Shown here: positions 62,001-64,000 of the stretch, one piece after another
How positions within the stretch are numbered: position 1 is the stretch's first letter
Layout of the letters: every line of letters starts with the position of its first letter
Source: Anas platyrhynchos
Taxonomy: Eukaryota > Chordata > Aves > Anseriformes > Anatidae
DNA length: 64,000 nucleotides
Direction of reading: 5' to 3'
NCBI RefSeq assembly: GCF_047663525.1
Contig: NC_092600.1
Span: forward strand, 1,918,001 to 1,982,000
The notes under the pieces: generated by a model
Database searches by the model: none
What the model saw: only the letters and a program-made list of their open reading frames with translations
What the model was told of the DNA's origin: nothing
Translations under genes and position numbers: made by a program

Positions 62001-63538
62001 ATTGAAAACTTCCCCCACAGCCCGGTGCAGGGGGGGCTATTTGTGAGCTGGCACAAGGCAGCCTCCGGAGCTCGCTCTGCATGAATACGGGGAAGGGCTG
62101 CGAGCGGGTAGTCCTGACCTTCAGCATGTCCCAGACACTGTTCCCAGGAGGAAAAAAGCTGGTTTGTGTTAACGTCAGTGGTGCTTTTGTGTGGGGGGCC
62201 CCGGGCCCCGTGGGGGCGAAGCCCCTCCATTCATCACTCAGTGCCTCTGTGAGCTGGAGCGAGACCAGAGGGCGAGGGGAAGGGGCTGCCCAGGCTCCCG
62301 TGGCAGAAAAGCTTTTTCTTTAAGATCTTGACTGCTGGTAGAGTCATAAATAGCGCCGTGGGGCTTAACAGGAAACCTTAACTGTTTGGATCCCCCCCTC
62401 CCCTTGCAGCATCTGCTTGGCTTGTCTCTTGCAGGGCTGGCAGTTGCTACAGGCTCCCTGGCAGGGAGCTGATACTGCACATACAAGTTCTTTAAAATGC
62501 CTCGTGTTCACCCAGCACCCAGCCACCAGTCCCTGGAGCACGGCCTCGCCTGGCCGAGCCGCCCTCCTCGTACCCGCAGCAAAGCCACGCGGGCGGGTAC
62601 GAAGGGAGAGAGCTGGGGATCAAGTGCTGCTGTCCTGTGCCCCAAAATTTGTCCCCTCGGCTGCCTGCTGTCAGCTGAAGTGTAATCCTCTCCGTGCCAG
62701 GGCTGTGCCCAAGGGGGGCTCTGGCATGGGCCCCCTGGAGCAGCCAGGGTGGTGCAGGGTGGGACCAAGTGGTGCCTGTGCCCAGCCTGATACCCGGCGC
62801 TCCCTTATCCCCAGCCAGCACTCCCGGGTGGTTTTTTTTTCCAAGAAACTTTGAAGCGACGCTGTGAAACTCTCTTTGGCTCGAATCACCTATAATTTAA
62901 CCTGACATAAACCATAAGGAGCTCAAAGCTGAGAACGCGAAGCTGGCATAAACAAAGAAAAAGCGGTGCTTGGGAGCATGTCTGTGCAGTATTTTGTGCT
63001 CCGAGCCGTGCTGGCTGTGCCCTGCTCCACGTGTGCCATGGGCTGGAGATGGCACCGCATGGCCCGACCCCAATGTCCTGAGCAGGAGTGCTCGGCTTCC
63101 CCGCTGTGCTCCTAGCCAGGTCCCAGGGCTCAGCATGGCTGCACTGCCGGTGCTCGGGTGTCCTTTAGGGATCTCTCAGGGATGTTCCCTCTCCTCTCGC
63201 ACCTCTTCCATGGACGCCGTTCTCCTCACATTAAGTATTTTCTGGCGGGCAGCCCCGCAAGGAGGCAGAGCGGTGCGTTGGCAGCGGCTGAAGAGGCTCC
63301 CCTCTTGGCTCTTGCAGAGTTTGCCGTGTCGCTCGTGGAGAAGATGCAAGCTCAGGAAATCCTGCGGAGCCTGCGGCTCCCCGAATTCGATGACCTCAGC
63401 CAGTTTTTCCGCAACCTGCCCACCACGGCGCTGGTGGGCATCGGTGCCTTCGCGGCCGTCGTGGCCTACTGGTTCGCCAGCCGGCCCAAGGCCGTGAAGC
63501 CGCCCTGCGACCTGCGGATGCAGTCGGAGGAGGTCGAG
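43852..63538 (+). CDS. ACSL6: ACSL6, long-chain acyl-CoA synthetase 6, first two coding exons (partial)
   Basis: Two exons are seen, 43852-43900 and 63318-63538, separated by a 19.4-kb intron; the remaining exons lie beyond the right edge. Joined, they give about 90 residues. Exon 1 codes 16 residues (MLGPLLGSAGSGCLLL), the same length as the human first exon, and the split Glu codon continues into FAVSLVEKMQAQEIL, matching human ACSL6 (FVLSLLEKMQTQEIL). A hydrophobic anchor (TTALVGIGAFAAVVAYWFA) follows, then PPCDLRMQSEEVE, nearly identical to human. The enzyme activates long-chain fatty acids, including docosahexaenoate, with ATP and CoA to acyl-CoA, AMP and pyrophosphate. It is anchored in ER or outer mitochondrial membrane and is prominent in brain and red-cell precursors. 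The AMP-binding catalytic domain is not in this window. A downstream in-frame ATG (MQAQEIL) is a known alternative start type. Confidence 0.95.
52361..52398. repeat. Poly-A tract in ACSL6 intron 1
   Basis: About 25 A residues followed by AG-interrupted A-runs; low complexity. Confidence 0.9.
52853..52873. repeat. Short CTG trinucleotide run
   Basis: About six CTG units inside ACSL6 intron 1. Confidence 0.85.
63318..63538 (+). CDS. ACSL6: ACSL6 coding exon 2
   Basis: 221 nt. The acceptor is ggctcttgcag and the donor is GTCGAG|GTGAGG. The first two bases complete Glu; 73 full codons follow, ending exactly in phase 0 at EEVE, where the human exon also ends. Contains the membrane anchor segment. 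Confidence 0.97.
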
Positions 63539-64000
63539 GTGAGGCTGGGGTGGCACGGGGGAGGCTGGATTTCACCCGGGGTTTGCAAGGGGGGGACGTC
63601 CAGGCAGCATTTCTGTGCTCTGTGGGTGATGGAGCCCTGGCATGGTACCCAGAGGGGTGCCGGGGTCTCCTCCTTGGGGTCTCCAGCATCCACCTGGACA
63701 TGTGCTGAGGGAGTGGGGCTGGGCCAGAGGCACCCAGAGGTGCCTCCAGCCTCCACCAGGTCTGAGGTTGGGACCACAGCGGGTGCTGGGAGGTGTTTTT
63801 ATTCATGTTTAGCTCTCCAGCCTCACCTTGTAATCAGCCACATGGTGCACTGGGCTAAGGATTGTTTCACTTCTTAATTCACCTTCTTCTGTAAAGTAAA
63901 AAACTAGAATCCAGCCCATTAATTTGTTAGATTTTAATTTAATAAATTAGATTATTAGATTTTCAATAACTTTTTAATCATAACTTTGCTTTACCTCCAA
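63539..64000 (+). other. ACSL6: ACSL6 intron 2, left part
   Basis: Follows the GTGAGG donor. No further exon is seen before the window ends; the last 100 bases are A+T rich. Confidence 0.8.

Larger units (their letters stand above)
43901..63317 (+). other. ACSL6: ACSL6 intron 1, no nested gene recognised
   Basis: 19.4 kb. Long GC-rich open frames occur (for example 288 codons at 55404-56270 plus, 240 codons at 57399-56677 minus), but composition alone explains them and none has domain features. Simple repeats include (GGGGT)n at about 48843-48866, T-runs at 51418-51442, A-runs at 52361-52385 and a short CTG run near 52853-52873. No other exon recognised. Confidence 0.7.

Overview
The window looks like nuclear DNA from a bird. 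It carries CR1 LINE fragments with the avian-type 3' tail, several poly-A/T and simple repeats, small vertebrate exons with GT/AG borders, and a cytokine whose signal peptide closely resembles chicken GM-CSF as I remember it. The mature cytokine sequences are too different from chicken for me to call it chicken, and I cannot name the species.

The recognisable content is the ACSL6 / beta-common cytokine locus (the counterpart of human 5q31 ACSL6-IL3-CSF2). Three small four-exon secreted cytokine genes lie head to tail on the minus strand: an IL-5-like (KK34-type) cytokine at 10998-8536, an IL-3-like gene at 16513-15510 and a GM-CSF (CSF2)-like gene at 25983-24066. I joined the exons by hand; every junction is phase 0, and intron 1 is 86-91 nt in all three. 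Divergent from them on the plus strand, ACSL6 starts in a CpG island near 43.8 kb. Its first coding exon is 43852-43900 and its second is 63318-63538; the rest lies beyond the right edge.

Layout: 1-8.4 kb, no gene seen, CR1 pieces and T-rich tracts; 8.4-11.1 kb, IL-5-like gene; 11.1-14.7 kb, spacer with an isolated GC-rich island at about 13.1-13.3 kb; 14.7-16.7 kb, IL-3-like gene with an AU-rich 3' UTR; 16.7-22.9 kb, spacer ending in an AT-rich microsatellite; 22.9-26.2 kb, CSF2-like gene with an AU-rich 3' UTR; 26.2-39.8 kb, gene-poor spacer with a minisatellite next to a perfect palindrome and a CR1 3' end; 39.8-40.1 kb, a small GC-rich island ending in a strong splice donor; 43.5-44.1 kb, ACSL6 promoter island; 43.9-63.3 kb, ACSL6 intron 1.

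The best findings concern how the cytokine family is built. The CSF2-like and IL-3-like genes share the same proximal promoter (GC/kB-like box, RUNX site, an identical 15-base CLE0 AP-1/Ets element, then TATA) and a homologous 3' UTR block. The IL-5-like gene keeps a decayed CLE0, adds GATA sites and has no AU-rich element. This is direct sequence evidence of tandem duplication followed by regulatory divergence. The order from ACSL6 (CSF2-like, IL-3-like, IL-5-like) also differs from the mammalian ACSL6-IL3-CSF2. I found no wholly unknown system, and no CRISPR, tRNA, rRNA or viral genes.
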